Of a stretch of 64,000 bases of DNA, positions 1-9,606 are shown piece by piece (within the stretch, counting starts at the first letter, position 1; each line of letters opens with the position of its first letter). Where the stretch lies: positions 1-64,000 of the forward strand of contig NZ_JANJZD010000005.1 of the NCBI RefSeq assembly GCF_024623325.1, in the 5' to 3' direction. The DNA is from Acetatifactor muris. GTDB taxonomy: Bacteria; Bacillota; Clostridia; Lachnospirales; Lachnospiraceae. The notes beneath the pieces are model-generated. The model was not told where the DNA came from. It did no database searches and was given only the letters and a program-made list of their open reading frames with translations. The position numbers and the translations under genes are program-made.

Positions 1-327
1 CGGAAACGTGGCTGCTTCTGTGAACACCCCTGTTCACCGGCAAAATATGGAAGAACCGTACACATCTTTACCAATGACAATCCAAGGTTATTCAACATAC
101 CGCCAAGGGACTCTAAAGCATGGGAAAAGGAATATGACAGAAGAACTTCCGTGGAGCGCTCCAACAAGCGGGAGAAAGAGGACTATAAATTAGAAGACGG
201 CAGGCACCGCTCTACGAAGATGTGGTACTGCCGCCTCTACGGCATCATGATGTTACAGCATCTTGATGCCTGGGAAATGCCATCGACTGAGGCATTTCAA
301 GAATCATTCTTAGGTTTAGCCGCCTAA
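1..327 (+). mobile_element. IS4-type DDE transposase, C-terminal part (cut by window edge)
   Basis: Frame 1 is open from base 1 to the TAA at 325-327, giving 108 residues with no start codon, so the gene begins left of the window. The stretch at bases 133-177 reads YDRRTSVERSNKREK, which fits the Y-(2)-R-(3)-E-(6)-K signature of IS4-type transposases exactly; the glutamate coded at 154-156 would be the third catalytic carboxylate. Cysteines near the start (CFCEHPC) may belong to a metal-binding insert. It is the only plus-strand gene before 17410. I could not find the terminal inverted repeat or a target duplication, and cannot say whether the element is intact. Confidence 0.85.
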
Positions 328-622
328 TAATGATATCTTAAGCGATTCCATAAGATTTTTCAAGGCATAGTACCCACTATGTCCAATGTTTATGTCCATT
401 TTTCTCAAATTTCTTTTCCTGCACCATATTCAGTTGTCAATTTTCAGTTAGAATCACATTCATTGAGATTCCGAGAAGTTATTCCCGGAATTTTAGCCGG
501 GCTTATCAGCAAGCTGAAAGATTTATCCCTATGATATCATGGGATTTACTTTTTCGCAATCATAAATTGTTCGTTTCTCCCAATTGTTTCTCCCATTGAA
601 TTTTCCATAGCCTTCCGCCGGC
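328..622. other. AT-rich intergenic stretch between transposase end and tldE end
   Basis: This is about 295 bases between two genes that point towards each other. It should contain the right end of the insertion sequence, but no inverted repeat can be named without the other end. A short inverted repeat CCCGG / CCGGG with an 8-base loop sits at about 484-501 and has no U-tract. No open frame with a ribosome site was seen. Confidence 0.4.
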
Positions 623-1888
623 TTACCCTGCCACATTAATTCCCTCCATACACACTGACACAGGACCTTCAAACGTTTCCTCTGTCTGCATTTCCCGGGA
701 AAAGAGCAGATTCTTCTGGGCTTCCAGAATATTGCCGTTGATAGAACCTCCTGTAACCGGAATCTTCCTCTCTCCGTCGTACCAGAAAGCAAGTCTGATT
801 TCTCCCCCGAAGTGTCCGGTGAAACTGTCCATCTGAAAGTCGGAGAAGTTCACAATCTCGAGATAAGGTGCCGCCTTCATTTCCTCCACGGATACATTCC
901 CGGCTTCCGCTTTGCAGCAACGATAGTTGCCGGTGGGCTCCAGGCCCAGATAATAAGCATACCTGTTGCTTCCGTGAATCAGCTTAAGCTTCCCGTCCCG
1001 AATCAGCTCTCTGTCTCTCATGGGAATCCCCTCGGCGCTGTAGGGCTCCAGTGCCTTCAGCGTCAGATTGATTCGATCCTTCTCCACCTTTTCTCCCTGT
1101 ACTTCACAGCCTTCCTGAAAGGCAGAATACTTCGGATAAATCATATAGGAATCGGAACGTTCCACATAGTAACTGAAAATCTGTTTTACATAAGGGCCGG
1201 ATATCATCACACGATATTCCCCCGCCGGAGGTGCGGAAACAGCTTTCGCTCTGGCCCGTGTCATTTCCAGGGTGTCTCTCACCTTTTTGCGGAGAGCTTC
1301 TGTATTCAAATCATTATAGGCAAAATCCTGATAGGTCTCCACATCCTGACCGTCAATACACTGTACCACAAATTCTCCCTGGATCCGGCTCTTCCGGTAG
1401 CTCACATTCACGCCCCGGGAATTGAGAATATGGCAGGTGGTCTTCGTGGCGAAGACTTCCGCAGAATTCAGGAATACATCTGTCTCAGTATCTTCCGCAT
1501 ACAGAGCTTCCGTAAACAGCTCTGCCATCTCCGTCAGAGAAGTATCGGGCAGATTGTCCTCTGCCGACGCTTCCTTCTGCCCGGCATACAGCTCATAGTA
1601 TTTGTTTCTGACAAAACCTGCCGCATAGAGAGCGTCCCGGAACATTTCTTCCATCTCTTCCCCGGTAAAGCTGTCCTGAATCTGTACAGAAGCCGAACCC
1701 AGCATATGATTTTCACCTTCTGTAAATTCTTTATAGACCACCACCTGCGCCTGACGGATTTCTTTCCTCCTCTGCATATCAAGAGATTTTCGGATAAAAA
1801 ACAGCTCCGCGGATTCTTCTCTGGTTTCGGTAATCTGATATAATTCCACTCCGCTCCTTTTCAGTGCGGATAATATTCTTTCTATCAT
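623..1888 (-). CDS. pmbA: TldE/PmbA-family metalloprotease subunit
   Basis: This 421-residue protein is the partner of TldD. In known systems TldD and TldE form a heterodimeric metalloprotease that degrades unfolded peptides and can trim the leader of modified peptides. The C-terminal part has the typical PmbA/TldE ending with NFSDFQMDSFTGHFGGEIR and PVTGGSINGN. It lacks the HExxxH metal site found in the neighbour, as expected for the TldE subunit. The ATG at 1888 is chosen because GAGGAAAGC stands directly before it; a longer frame from 1915 has no ribosome site. The gene follows tldD by 111 bases on the same strand, so the two are probably co-transcribed. No substrate peptide gene was seen nearby. 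Confidence 0.88.
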   Translation of the reverse strand: MIERILSALKRSGVELYQITETREESAELFFIRKSLDMQRRKEIRQAQVVVYKEFTEGENHMLGSASVQIQDSFTGEEMEEMFRDALYAAGFVRNKYYELYAGQKEASAEDNLPDTSLTEMAELFTEALYAEDTETDVFLNSAEVFATKTTCHILNSRGVNVSYRKSRIQGEFVVQCIDGQDVETYQDFAYNDLNTEALRKKVRDTLEMTRARAKAVSAPPAGEYRVMISGPYVKQIFSYYVERSDSYMIYPKYSAFQEGCEVQGEKVEKDRINLTLKALEPYSAEGIPMRDRELIRDGKLKLIHGSNRYAYYLGLEPTGNYRCCKAEAGNVSVEEMKAAPYLEIVNFSDFQMDSFTGHFGGEIRLAFWYDGERKIPVTGGSINGNILEAQKNLLFSREMQTEETFEGPVSVCMEGINVAG

Positions 1889-1999
1889 GCTTTCCTCATT
1901 TCTGCGCTGTGTCATACAAATCGCTTTTCTTTTTGCAAAATCAGTACCCTCCAGACTGCAAATCAGGTAATACTGTCTCTTTGAAACTGCTGCAGTCTG

Positions 2000-3430
2000 T
2001 CAGCCAAGACGTATTCTGGCCTTGATATGCGGACCGCCGTCAGACACCTTGACCCATTCTTTGTAGCCCTTGCCGCACATACCTCCGCCGCCCAGTTCAA
2101 CCTCTTCCGACACCATGCTGATAGATTTCAGCAGATCCGGCACATATCCCGTAAGCACCACAGGGGAGAAGATCTTACCGGTAAGCTTTCCGTCTCTGAT
2201 CTCCCGGGCAATGCTGACCATGCACTGAATTCCCCAGTTTTTCGGGTCTTCCATGCCGCTGGAAGGTTCTTCCAGCAGAAAGCCATAATCAACAGAGGCA
2301 ATCATATCCTCCACCCTGTCCACACCGCCTTCGAAAAAAGTATTGGTCATTCTGGTATAAGCTTTCCTCTGATAGCTCTCCCTCCGACCGTTTCCGGTAG
2401 GTGCCGTTCCCAGGTGCATGGCCGACTGCGCGTCACTGATTCCGGCCTGCAGAATGCCATGGTCGATTATCGTGGTATCCTTTGCCGGAATCCCTTCGTC
2501 GTCGAAGAAATATGTGGCGACTTCTCCAGCGGCTCCGGCACCGTCATGCATGGTAACCAGGTCAGAGGCCACCTGCTTTCCCACAAATTCTTCTGCCTGT
2601 GCTCTCTTTTTCACGAACATATCCATTTCCACACCATGACCGAAGGCCTCATGCACAATCATACCGGTAACTTCGGGCCTGCAGATACAGGTGTATTCAC
2701 CGGGCCTGATGGGCTCGCTGTCCAGCAGCTCCAGAGCCACCCGTGCCGTATCTTCCACGCCGTCCCGCATTCTCTCCAGGACCTCCGCACCGCCCAGATT
2801 GGAAAAGCTTTTATAACTGCTCTTGATCTCCTCTCCTCTGGATGCCATCACGCTGAATCCGCCTGCCATCCAGAGTACATTCTGCTCCATATCACGATTT
2901 TTTGAGAGAAACAGCTTACTGTATTTCTGAAAACTGGCAAATGCTCTGCAGTCCAGTATCTTTTCGCTGCAGGCTCTGCCGGTCTCGCTGATCTGGGTCA
3001 ATTCCCGGAGAATTGCCTCGTCTCCGTACGCCAAAGGATCAATCTCATATTCTGTGCTGTCTGCAAATACCATTGGCTCATCCTCTACCATGGCATAGAC
3101 GCTTTTCTTCACTCCCTGGGGAAGTTTTTTCGACATGGGCCAGAGTTCTTCCCTGATCCTGCGGAGGATTTCCTCAATTCGTTCTTCCGAAATCTCATTA
3201 AAAGAATACTCCCCGTAGCTCGTCCCGTCATAGATTTTTATGACGAATCCCCGTCCGGACATCAGCGGAATCATATTCGCGGATGTCACCGTTCTGGATA
3301 CGGAATACTGTCTGGATACCGAATCTGTGGCCAGAATGGACACATACGGGTATTCTTCCAGAAGTCTGTCCCGCAGATGAATCAACACAGGTTTCATCTC
3401 TTTCAGATAATTACTTGATTTTACTTTCAT
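2000..3430 (-). CDS. tldD: TldD-family metalloprotease, catalytic subunit
   Basis: This 476-residue protein carries the metal-binding motif HEAFGHG within VTGMIVHEAFGHGVEMD, the HExxxH form typical of TldD, and the conserved ending rich in glycine (ELGGGGMCGKGYKEW). It would act in the cytoplasm with the product of the next gene (pmbA). It lies 40 bases downstream of ruvB on the same strand, so it may be read with the ruv genes. The start is the ATG at 3428-3430. Cysteines near the C-terminus are normal for the family. Identification at family level is firm; the natural substrates are unknown. Confidence 0.92.
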   Translation of the reverse strand: MKVKSSNYLKEMKPVLIHLRDRLLEEYPYVSILATDSVSRQYSVSRTVTSANMIPLMSGRGFVIKIYDGTSYGEYSFNEISEERIEEILRRIREELWPMSKKLPQGVKKSVYAMVEDEPMVFADSTEYEIDPLAYGDEAILRELTQISETGRACSEKILDCRAFASFQKYSKLFLSKNRDMEQNVLWMAGGFSVMASRGEEIKSSYKSFSNLGGAEVLERMRDGVEDTARVALELLDSEPIRPGEYTCICRPEVTGMIVHEAFGHGVEMDMFVKKRAQAEEFVGKQVASDLVTMHDGAGAAGEVATYFFDDEGIPAKDTTIIDHGILQAGISDAQSAMHLGTAPTGNGRRESYQRKAYTRMTNTFFEGGVDRVEDMIASVDYGFLLEEPSSGMEDPKNWGIQCMVSIAREIRDGKLTGKIFSPVVLTGYVPDLLKSISMVSEEVELGGGGMCGKGYKEWVKVSDGGPHIKARIRLG

Positions 3431-3470
3431 CTCAGTCTCTGTTTCCTTTCTTTTTTGTTCTATTTACTTA

Positions 3471-4487
3471 TCATATATCGCCGCGTCTGTTCCTGTAAAT
3501 CCCACAGTCCAGATGCCGATATGCCAGCTCCGTAACCACCCTGCCTCTGGGCGTGCGATTCAGAAAACCGTTTTTGATCAGATAGGGCTCATAGACGTCT
3601 TCTATGGTTCCCGCATCTTCTCCGATTGCGGCGGCGAGTGTATCCAGTCCCACAGGGCCGCCGTCAAATTTCTCAATCATAGTCAGCAGTATGTTCCGGT
3701 CGATATGGTCCAGTCCCAGTTTGTCCACATCCATCAGATCAAGGGCAGTTCTGGCCACCTCCTCAGTAATAATCCCATCATATTTCACCTGGGCAAAATC
3801 ACGTACCCTTTTTAAAATACGGTTGGCAAGTCTGGGCGTTCCCCGGCTTCTGCGGGCCATTTCCAGTGCGCCTTCCGGCTCGATTTCCACAGCCAGCATT
3901 CTTGCCGAATGCAGAATGATCATCTGCAGTTCCTGTATGGTATAAAATTCCAGATGATAAATCATTCCGAACCGGTCTCTCAGCGGTGCCGTCAGAAGGC
4001 CTGCTCTGGTAGTTGCGCCCACCAGAGTGAACCTGGGCAGTTCCAGCCGCACGGACCGGGCAGTGGAGCCCTTCCCGATCATAATATCAATACAGTAATC
4101 TTCCATGGCCGGATAGAGAACCTCTTCCACCTGACGGTTTAAACGATGTATCTCATCTACAAAAAGCAGATCTCCCTCCTCCAGGTTGTTGAGAATTGCC
4201 GCCATCTCTCCCGGTTTCTCTATGGCCGGCCCGCTGGTTACCTTCAAATGAACTCCCATCTCATTGGCGATAATCCCCGCAAGCGTTGTCTTGCCCAGTC
4301 CCGGCGGACCGTAAAAAAGTACATGATCCAGCGCATCCCCCCGCAGTTTTGCAGCTTCAATATAAATTTTCAGGTTCTCCTTCACCTTGGACTGACCGAT
4401 ATAGTCATCCAGCTTCTGCGGGCGGAGAGAGCCTTCTATCTTAATATCTTCTTCCGTTATATTCGTCTCAATCATTCTCTTCGGCAT
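3471..4487 (-). CDS. ruvB: Holliday junction branch migration helicase RuvB
   Basis: This is the AAA+ motor of the RuvAB complex, which moves Holliday junctions during recombination and repair. The 338 residues show the N-terminal [10 protein letters not shown] region, Walker [10 protein letters not shown], Walker B DEIHR, sensor motif VGATTRAG and the C-terminal winged helix ending RTPRGRV. Length and order match the family. It follows ruvA on the same strand with 73 bases between them, the usual ruvA-ruvB order, and is followed by tldD. Confidence 0.97.
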   Translation of the reverse strand: MPKRMIETNITEEDIKIEGSLRPQKLDDYIGQSKVKENLKIYIEAAKLRGDALDHVLFYGPPGLGKTTLAGIIANEMGVHLKVTSGPAIEKPGEMAAILNNLEEGDLLFVDEIHRLNRQVEEVLYPAMEDYCIDIMIGKGSTARSVRLELPRFTLVGATTRAGLLTAPLRDRFGMIYHLEFYTIQELQMIILHSARMLAVEIEPEGALEMARRSRGTPRLANRILKRVRDFAQVKYDGIITEEVARTALDLMDVDKLGLDHIDRNILLTMIEKFDGGPVGLDTLAAAIGEDAGTIEDVYEPYLIKNGFLNRTPRGRVVTELAYRHLDCGIYRNRRGDI

Positions 4488-4560
4488 ATTTATTTCCTTT
4501 CGTTGCCGGGTATGTGATATCTCATTCCAGGTGACAGATTCCCATCCAGGAATTTACACC

Positions 4561-5172
4561 TCAAAACATTTTCTTCAGAGCAGCCTTCAGCACCCCGCCG
4601 GAATCCATGGATTCTATTCCCTCGATGGCATTGACCGCCTTCACGGCCTCCCCATGACCATATCCAAGAGAAACCAGTGCCTCCACCGCTTCCTTTTTCT
4701 GCGGATTGTCTCCCACTCCTGCAGACGCAGCTCTGGTACTCTCTATCTCGCGTTCAATCATGGCATCATCTGCTTTTATTTTATCCTTCAGCTCCAGAAT
4801 CAGTCGTTCTGCAGTTCTGGCACCGATTCCCGGCGCTTTGCAGATAGTTTTCACATCCCCCGACATAATTGCAAACCGCAGAGAATCTGCATCCAGCACA
4901 GACAGAATGGCCAGCGCACCTTTCGGTCCGATGCCGTTTACTGTAATACATTTCTTAAAAATCGCCAGGTCATTTCCGGACAGAAAGCCAAACAGCTGGA
5001 TTGCGTCTTCCCGCACACTGGTGTAAGTGTACAACTTTGCGGTCTCTCCCACTCCCGGCATTCTCGCCGCGGTATCTGCAGATATTCTTACATTATAGCC
5101 GATACCATTTATTTCTATCACGGCATTATCTTCAGCGATATCCGCCACGGTTCCCTTCACATATGCAATCAT
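4561..5172 (-). CDS. ruvA: Holliday junction DNA-binding protein RuvA
   Basis: RuvA binds the four-way junction as a tetramer and loads RuvB. The 203 residues begin MIAYVKGTVADI, have the domain I beta-barrel, the two helix-hairpin-helix motifs (GIGPKGALAILS and PGIGARTAERLI), and the C-terminal three-helix domain III that contacts RuvB. The gene starts 15 bases after the MATE gene ends, so a shared transcript MATE-ruvA-ruvB is likely. RuvC was not found in the window, which is common in Firmicutes that use RecU or another resolvase. Confidence 0.96.
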   Translation of the reverse strand: MIAYVKGTVADIAEDNAVIEINGIGYNVRISADTAARMPGVGETAKLYTYTSVREDAIQLFGFLSGNDLAIFKKCITVNGIGPKGALAILSVLDADSLRFAIMSGDVKTICKAPGIGARTAERLILELKDKIKADDAMIEREIESTRAASAGVGDNPQKKEAVEALVSLGYGHGEAVKAVNAIEGIESMDSGGVLKAALKKMF

Positions 5173-5187
5173 ACTTTCCCTTTCTTT

Positions 5188-6558
5188 TCAGTCAATTCCC
5201 GGATCTCTTTTCAATAGTTTACGATATACAATCGCAAAGCACACCATATGTACCCCAAAGGTCAGCCCCCAGCTGACCGGGTAGGAAATATACAGACATT
5301 TCAGAGTATGGACCTTCTGGAATACAGTATAAATCCAGACCACTCTGAGCAGACAGGCCCCTGTCAGAGATACCAGCATGGGCATAATGGCATAACCCAT
5401 TCCCCGCAGCGCCCCCACTGCCACATCCATCATGCCGCACAGGAAATAGGGGACACAGATAATGCCCATTCGCAGAATTCCATATTGAATCACCTGCGGG
5501 TCCGTTGTGTACAGTCGAAGCAGCGTTCCGGCAAAGAGATAGGCAAAGCCTCCCATCAGTCCGCCCACAGCCATTACCAGAAGTTCACAGATCAGCAAAA
5601 CCTTTTTAATTCTTTTATACTTTCTTGCTCCGTAGTTCTGGCCGCTGAAGCTGATAGCCGCCTGATGAAAAGCGTTCATGGCTGTATAGACAAATCCTTC
5701 TATATTACTGCCTGCCGTATTCCCTGCCATGGCCACGGAGCCGAAACTGTTTACCGAAGACTGAATCAGCACATTGGAAATAGAGAACAGTGCCCCCTGC
5801 ATCCCTGCCGGAACACCGATCTGAATCATTCTCACCAGTTTGTCACCGGCAATCCGTATCCCTTTCAGATGCAACCGATAGGGACTGTCTGTCAGAATCA
5901 GGCATCTGACCACCAATGCCGCAGAAATAGCCTGAGAAGCCACCGTGGCAGTGGCTACCCCTGCCACCCCCATGGAAAAAACGATTACAAACACCAGATT
6001 TAATATGACATTCACAACACCTGCTATCAGCAGATAATAAAGTGGTCTTCTGGTATCGCCCACGGCGCGCAGAACGGCACTGCCGAAATTATACACCATC
6101 ATGAATGGCATTCCGGCAAAATAAATCCTCATATAGAGAACGGAATGCGAGATGACATCTTCCGGGGTTCCCATCCAGTTCAGCGCCGGCCCGGAAATAA
6201 AAAAGCCCAGAAAAATCAAAATGATACCGCCTGCCACGGCAGTGGCCAGCGCTGTCTGTACCATTTCCTTCAGTTCACCGTTCTGACCGGCTCCGTAATA
6301 CCTTGCCACCAGCACATTGGCGCCCACAGACAGCCCGATAAATAGATTCACAATCAGATTTGTCAGAGAACTGGTCGAGCCCACAGCCGCCAGAGCCTCA
6401 TTTCCCGCAAAACGTCCCACCACCACAATATCCGCCGCATTGAACAGAAGCTGCAGAATTCCGGACAACATAAGAGGAACATAAAAAATCATGATTTTCC
6501 CAAGAAGAGGACCATTGCACATATCAATTTCATACTTTTTCGATGATTGCTTTTCCAT
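5188..6558 (-). CDS. MATE-family multidrug/metabolite exporter
   Basis: This 456-residue integral membrane protein has about twelve hydrophobic segments arranged as two similar halves, starting with the MATE-type N-terminal run MLSGILQLLFNAADIVVVGRF. Members export cationic drugs or metabolites in exchange for Na+ or H+. The substrate cannot be told from sequence. It stands directly upstream of ruvA on the same strand; the pairing has no evident functional meaning. The ATG at 6556-6558 is the only good start. Confidence 0.9.
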   Translation of the reverse strand: MEKQSSKKYEIDMCNGPLLGKIMIFYVPLMLSGILQLLFNAADIVVVGRFAGNEALAAVGSTSSLTNLIVNLFIGLSVGANVLVARYYGAGQNGELKEMVQTALATAVAGGIILIFLGFFISGPALNWMGTPEDVISHSVLYMRIYFAGMPFMMVYNFGSAVLRAVGDTRRPLYYLLIAGVVNVILNLVFVIVFSMGVAGVATATVASQAISAALVVRCLILTDSPYRLHLKGIRIAGDKLVRMIQIGVPAGMQGALFSISNVLIQSSVNSFGSVAMAGNTAGSNIEGFVYTAMNAFHQAAISFSGQNYGARKYKRIKKVLLICELLVMAVGGLMGGFAYLFAGTLLRLYTTDPQVIQYGILRMGIICVPYFLCGMMDVAVGALRGMGYAIMPMLVSLTGACLLRVVWIYTVFQKVHTLKCLYISYPVSWGLTFGVHMVCFAIVYRKLLKRDPGID

Positions 6559-6587
6559 AATAATCCGCCCTGTTTTTATGAATATTA

Positions 6588-6610
6588 CAGCGGAGCTTAT
6601 GGCTCCGCTG
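6588..6610. terminator. Hairpin between leuD end and MATE start
   Basis: CAGCGGAGC and GCTCCGCTG pair perfectly around a 5-base loop. It lies downstream of leuD (minus strand), so it may end the leuCD transcript, but there is no strong U-tract on either strand. Confidence 0.5.
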
Positions 6611-6655
6611 TGAATTGAATCTCATTCTATGGCAATTCCGTTGTCATGACTTACA

Positions 6656-7156
6656 TCAGAGGCTCTTCCGGGCAGATGCGTTAATGTAATTAATCAGCCC
6701 TTCCGATGCAATGATTTTCTGCATAAATTCCGGGAAGGCCTGTCCCTTATATTGCGTTCCCTTTGTCACATCCGTAATTATCCCGGAGTCAAAATCCACT
6801 TCCACTTCATCTCCGGCGTCTATGCCTTTCGCCGCTTCCGGACACTCAATTATGGGCAGCCCGATATTGATGGCATTTCTATAGAAAATTCTCGCAAAGG
6901 TTTCCGCTATCACGCAGCTGACTCCGGCTGCCTTGATGGCAATAGGGGCATGTTCTCTGGAAGACCCGCAGCCGAAATTCTTCTCCGCCACAATAATATC
7001 TCCCTTCTGCACCTTTTTCATAAAATCTCCGTCAATATCCTCCATACAGTGCACTGCCAGCTCTGCAGGATCGGAAGTATTCAGATATCTGGCGGGAATA
7101 ATGACATCTGTATCCACGTTATCACCGTATTTAAACACTGTTCCTTTTGCGTTCAT
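6656..7156 (-). CDS. leuD: 3-isopropylmalate dehydratase small subunit (LeuD type)
   Basis: This 166-residue protein is the swivelling small subunit of an aconitase-like hydro-lyase that, with LeuC, turns 2-isopropylmalate into 3-isopropylmalate in leucine synthesis. It shows [17 protein letters not shown] near the N-terminus and the substrate-binding motif [10 protein letters not shown]. The ATG at 7156 has GGGAG just upstream; a TTG eight codons earlier would lengthen the frame but has no better ribosome site. The short form, with a separate 423-residue large subunit, is the type shared by archaea and Clostridia, so related acids such as citramalate or dimethylmalate are possible substrates. 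Confidence 0.88.
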   Translation of the reverse strand: MNAKGTVFKYGDNVDTDVIIPARYLNTSDPAELAVHCMEDIDGDFMKKVQKGDIIVAEKNFGCGSSREHAPIAIKAAGVSCVIAETFARIFYRNAINIGLPIIECPEAAKGIDAGDEVEVDFDSGIITDVTKGTQYKGQAFPEFMQKIIASEGLINYINASARKSL

Positions 7157-7291
7157 GTTTCTCCCAGTTTCGGTCTTCAATCCCGAAATTCCTTTCTTTC
7201 ATTTTTCACACAGACACTTTACTTTCAGGTCATGACCCGGACGCAGATTATCAGCAACAATAATCTTACCCGCGAATTCCGCGGCCCGGCA

Positions 7292-8563
7292 TCATGCCAG
7301 ATCCTCGGGACTGGAGATCACACCTGTCACGGCGCTGGCTGCCGCAACCGCAGGGCTGGCCAGATAGATTTCCGAGGAGACATGTCCCATACGACCCACA
7401 AAGTTGCGGTTTGTGGTGGATACACACCGCTCTCCTTCGGCGAGAATACCCATGTATCCGCCCAGGCAGGGTCCGCAGGTAGGCGTACTTACAACCGCTC
7501 CCGCCTCTATAAAGGTTTTCAGCAATCCCTCTTCCATGGCCTGCATGTAAATGGCCTGCGTGGCAGGAATCACGATACAGCGCATTCCCTTCGCCACATG
7601 TCTGCCCCGAAGTACTTCCGCTGCAATACGCAGGTCGTCCAGACGTCCGTTGGTACAGGACCCGATCACTGTCTGGTCGACGGCAATGGGATCCATCTGT
7701 CTGATTTCTTCGATGGTATGTGTATTTTCCGGCAAATGAGGGAAAGCCACCGTAGGCTGCAGGGTACTTAAGTCTATGGTATATTCTTCATCATATACGG
7801 CATCCTCGTCTGCCTGATAAATTCTGTACGGTTTGGAGGAATGCTCTTTTATATAGCTTTCCGTCAGCGCATCCACAGGGAAAATACCATTTTTACCACC
7901 GGCTTCAATGGCCATATTGGCGATGGTAAAGCGATCGTCCATTGTAAGATTTGCAATACCGTCTCCTGTGAATTCCATGGATTTATAGAGAGCGCCATCC
8001 ACGCCGATCATACCGATAATATGTAAAATCACATCCTTGCCGCTGACCCATTTCCCGGGCCTGCCGGTTAAATGAAATCTGACAGCGGAAGGTACTTTAA
8101 ACCAGGCTTTTCCGGTAGCCATTCCCGCCGCCATATCCGTGCTTCCCACTCCTGTGGAAAATGCGCCTAACGCACCGTATGTACAGGTATGAGAATCAGC
8201 GCCGATAATCACATCTCCTGCCACGGTGAGACCTTTTTCCGGAAGAAGCGCATGCTCAATTCCCATCTCGCCTACTTCAAAGTAATTGGTAATTTCATTT
8301 CTGCGGGCAAACTCCCGGACACATTTACAGTGCTCGGCGGATTTGATATCCTTGTTAGGTACAAAATGATCGGGCACCAGAGCAATTTTGTCCCTGTCAA
8401 AGACTCCGGCTGCCTGAATTTTCTCCATTTCCTTAATTGCCACAGGGCTGGTAATATCATTCCCCAGCACCAAATCAAGATTTGCCTCAATCAGCTGTCC
8501 CGCCTCGACTCTGTCCAGACCTGCAGCCGCAGCCAGAATCTTCTGTGTCATTGTCATTCCCAT
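7292..8563 (-). CDS. leuC: 3-isopropylmalate dehydratase large subunit (LeuC type)
   Basis: This 423-residue protein carries the [4Fe-4S] cluster of the dehydratase. The cluster cysteines are visible in VIGSCTNGR and in the CxxC of [10 protein letters not shown]. The N-terminus [15 protein letters not shown] and the motif [15 protein letters not shown] are typical of the homoaconitase/LeuC family. It precedes leuD by 135 bases on the same strand. leuA and leuB are not in the window, so the pathway assignment rests on family membership alone. A TGTGTTA-TC-TAACACA palindrome sits about 29 bases upstream of the start and could be an operator. Confidence 0.9.
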   Translation of the reverse strand: MGMTMTQKILAAAAGLDRVEAGQLIEANLDLVLGNDITSPVAIKEMEKIQAAGVFDRDKIALVPDHFVPNKDIKSAEHCKCVREFARRNEITNYFEVGEMGIEHALLPEKGLTVAGDVIIGADSHTCTYGALGAFSTGVGSTDMAAGMATGKAWFKVPSAVRFHLTGRPGKWVSGKDVILHIIGMIGVDGALYKSMEFTGDGIANLTMDDRFTIANMAIEAGGKNGIFPVDALTESYIKEHSSKPYRIYQADEDAVYDEEYTIDLSTLQPTVAFPHLPENTHTIEEIRQMDPIAVDQTVIGSCTNGRLDDLRIAAEVLRGRHVAKGMRCIVIPATQAIYMQAMEEGLLKTFIEAGAVVSTPTCGPCLGGYMGILAEGERCVSTTNRNFVGRMGHVSSEIYLASPAVAAASAVTGVISSPEDLA

Positions 8564-8591
8564 CTCGCTAAACCATCCCTTTCTCGTTGTC

Positions 8592-8607
8592 TGTGTTATC
8601 TAACACA
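8592..8607. promoter_or_regulatory. Palindrome upstream of leuC (possible operator)
   Basis: The 16 bases form a perfect 7+2+7 palindrome, TGTGTTA-TC-TAACACA, 29 bases before the leuC start codon. Its place fits a repressor site over a promoter, but no regulator is identified and a clean promoter could not be set around it. Confidence 0.35.
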
Positions 8608-8667
8608 TATTCTCAGAGCCTGCCGCTTTCCTTTTGATACTGCAGGTATCCAGTGTTCCATACCCGC

Positions 8668-9591
8668 TCACTCTTCCACAGTAGATAAAATCAGGCTCAT
8701 ATCGCCGCTCATTTCCACATTTCCATAATCTGCAGACAATATGAAATGATCCCCTTTCCGAACAGCCTTTCCGTCCACGCTTCCCGTGCCTTCCAGAACT
8801 GAAGCCGCCAGGAAAGGGTATTTCTGTTCAAATGTCGCACTTCCTTTTACATCCAGCTTAAATACATTATATTTCTCACAGGCATACATCAGATTCAGCG
8901 CATTCTCCGGCAGGTTATCGGTGGATTTCATACAGTCTTCCATCCCTTTTGCCGGCACTGTGATAACATCCAGACTTTTATCAATATGAAGCTCTCTTTC
9001 CTTTCCATTCTGAAGCCTGCCGTAATCATAGAGCCTGTAAGTGATGGCGCTGTTCTGCTGGGTCTCCAGAATCAGAGTATGTGCCTTAATCGCATGTACC
9101 GTTCCAGGGTCTATCTGAATGAAATCGCCTTTCCGAATAGGAATCTCCCGAATCAGGTCCTTCCATTTTCCTTCCGCTACCATAGTCTTCAGCTCTTCTT
9201 CTGTCCGGGCATTATGACCGATTACCAGAGTGGCTCCTTCCGGACAGTCCATAATATACCAACATTCTGTCTTCCCCAGACTGCCGTTTTCCTTTTCCAT
9301 GGCATAGGCATCATCCGGATGGACCTGAATGCTCAGGTCATCCTGTGCATCGATAATTTTAGTCAGCAGCGGGTATCTGTCATAGGGCAGATTACCGAAC
9401 AGCTCCGGATGCTCCTGCCAGATTTCGGACAGCTTTTTTCCTTCATAGACGCCACTTCGAATGGTTCCGTCTCCTTCCGGATGCGCCGAAATTCCCCAGC
9501 ACTCTCCCACGTCATTTCCTTCCACAGCATAGCCGAATTCTTCCCGCAGTTTTGAACCGCCCCATATATTATGTACGCATACCGGAGTCAA
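8668..9591 (-). CDS. manA: Mannose-6-phosphate isomerase, class I (start disturbed by T8 tract)
   Basis: The protein interconverts mannose 6-phosphate and fructose 6-phosphate and is zinc dependent. It shows IWGGSKLREEFGY, the metal motif IQVHPDDAYA, LGKTECWYIMD and PGTVHAIKAHT, all typical of the short class I form of Bacillus. The frame can only start at TTG 9591 and then lacks the usual first residues. The natural ATG is at 9610, in an ATGA overlap with the stop of the kinase gene upstream, but a run of eight T (9590-9597) puts it one base out of frame. With seven T the product would begin MREILFLTPV, the same length as the Bacillus enzyme start. Either an assembly error, real slippage or a broken gene explains this. 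Confidence 0.9.
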   Translation of the reverse strand: MTPVCVHNIWGGSKLREEFGYAVEGNDVGECWGISAHPEGDGTIRSGVYEGKKLSEIWQEHPELFGNLPYDRYPLLTKIIDAQDDLSIQVHPDDAYAMEKENGSLGKTECWYIMDCPEGATLVIGHNARTEEELKTMVAEGKWKDLIREIPIRKGDFIQIDPGTVHAIKAHTLILETQQNSAITYRLYDYGRLQNGKERELHIDKSLDVITVPAKGMEDCMKSTDNLPENALNLMYACEKYNVFKLDVKGSATFEQKYPFLAASVLEGTGSVDGKAVRKGDHFILSADYGNVEMSGDMSLILSTVEE

Positions 9592-9606
9592 AAAAAAGGA
9601 TTTCTC

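Noticed and set aside
812-1843. Plus-strand open frame of 343 codons opposite tldE
   Set aside because: Shadow of the tldE codons; no ribosome site and no recognised motif.
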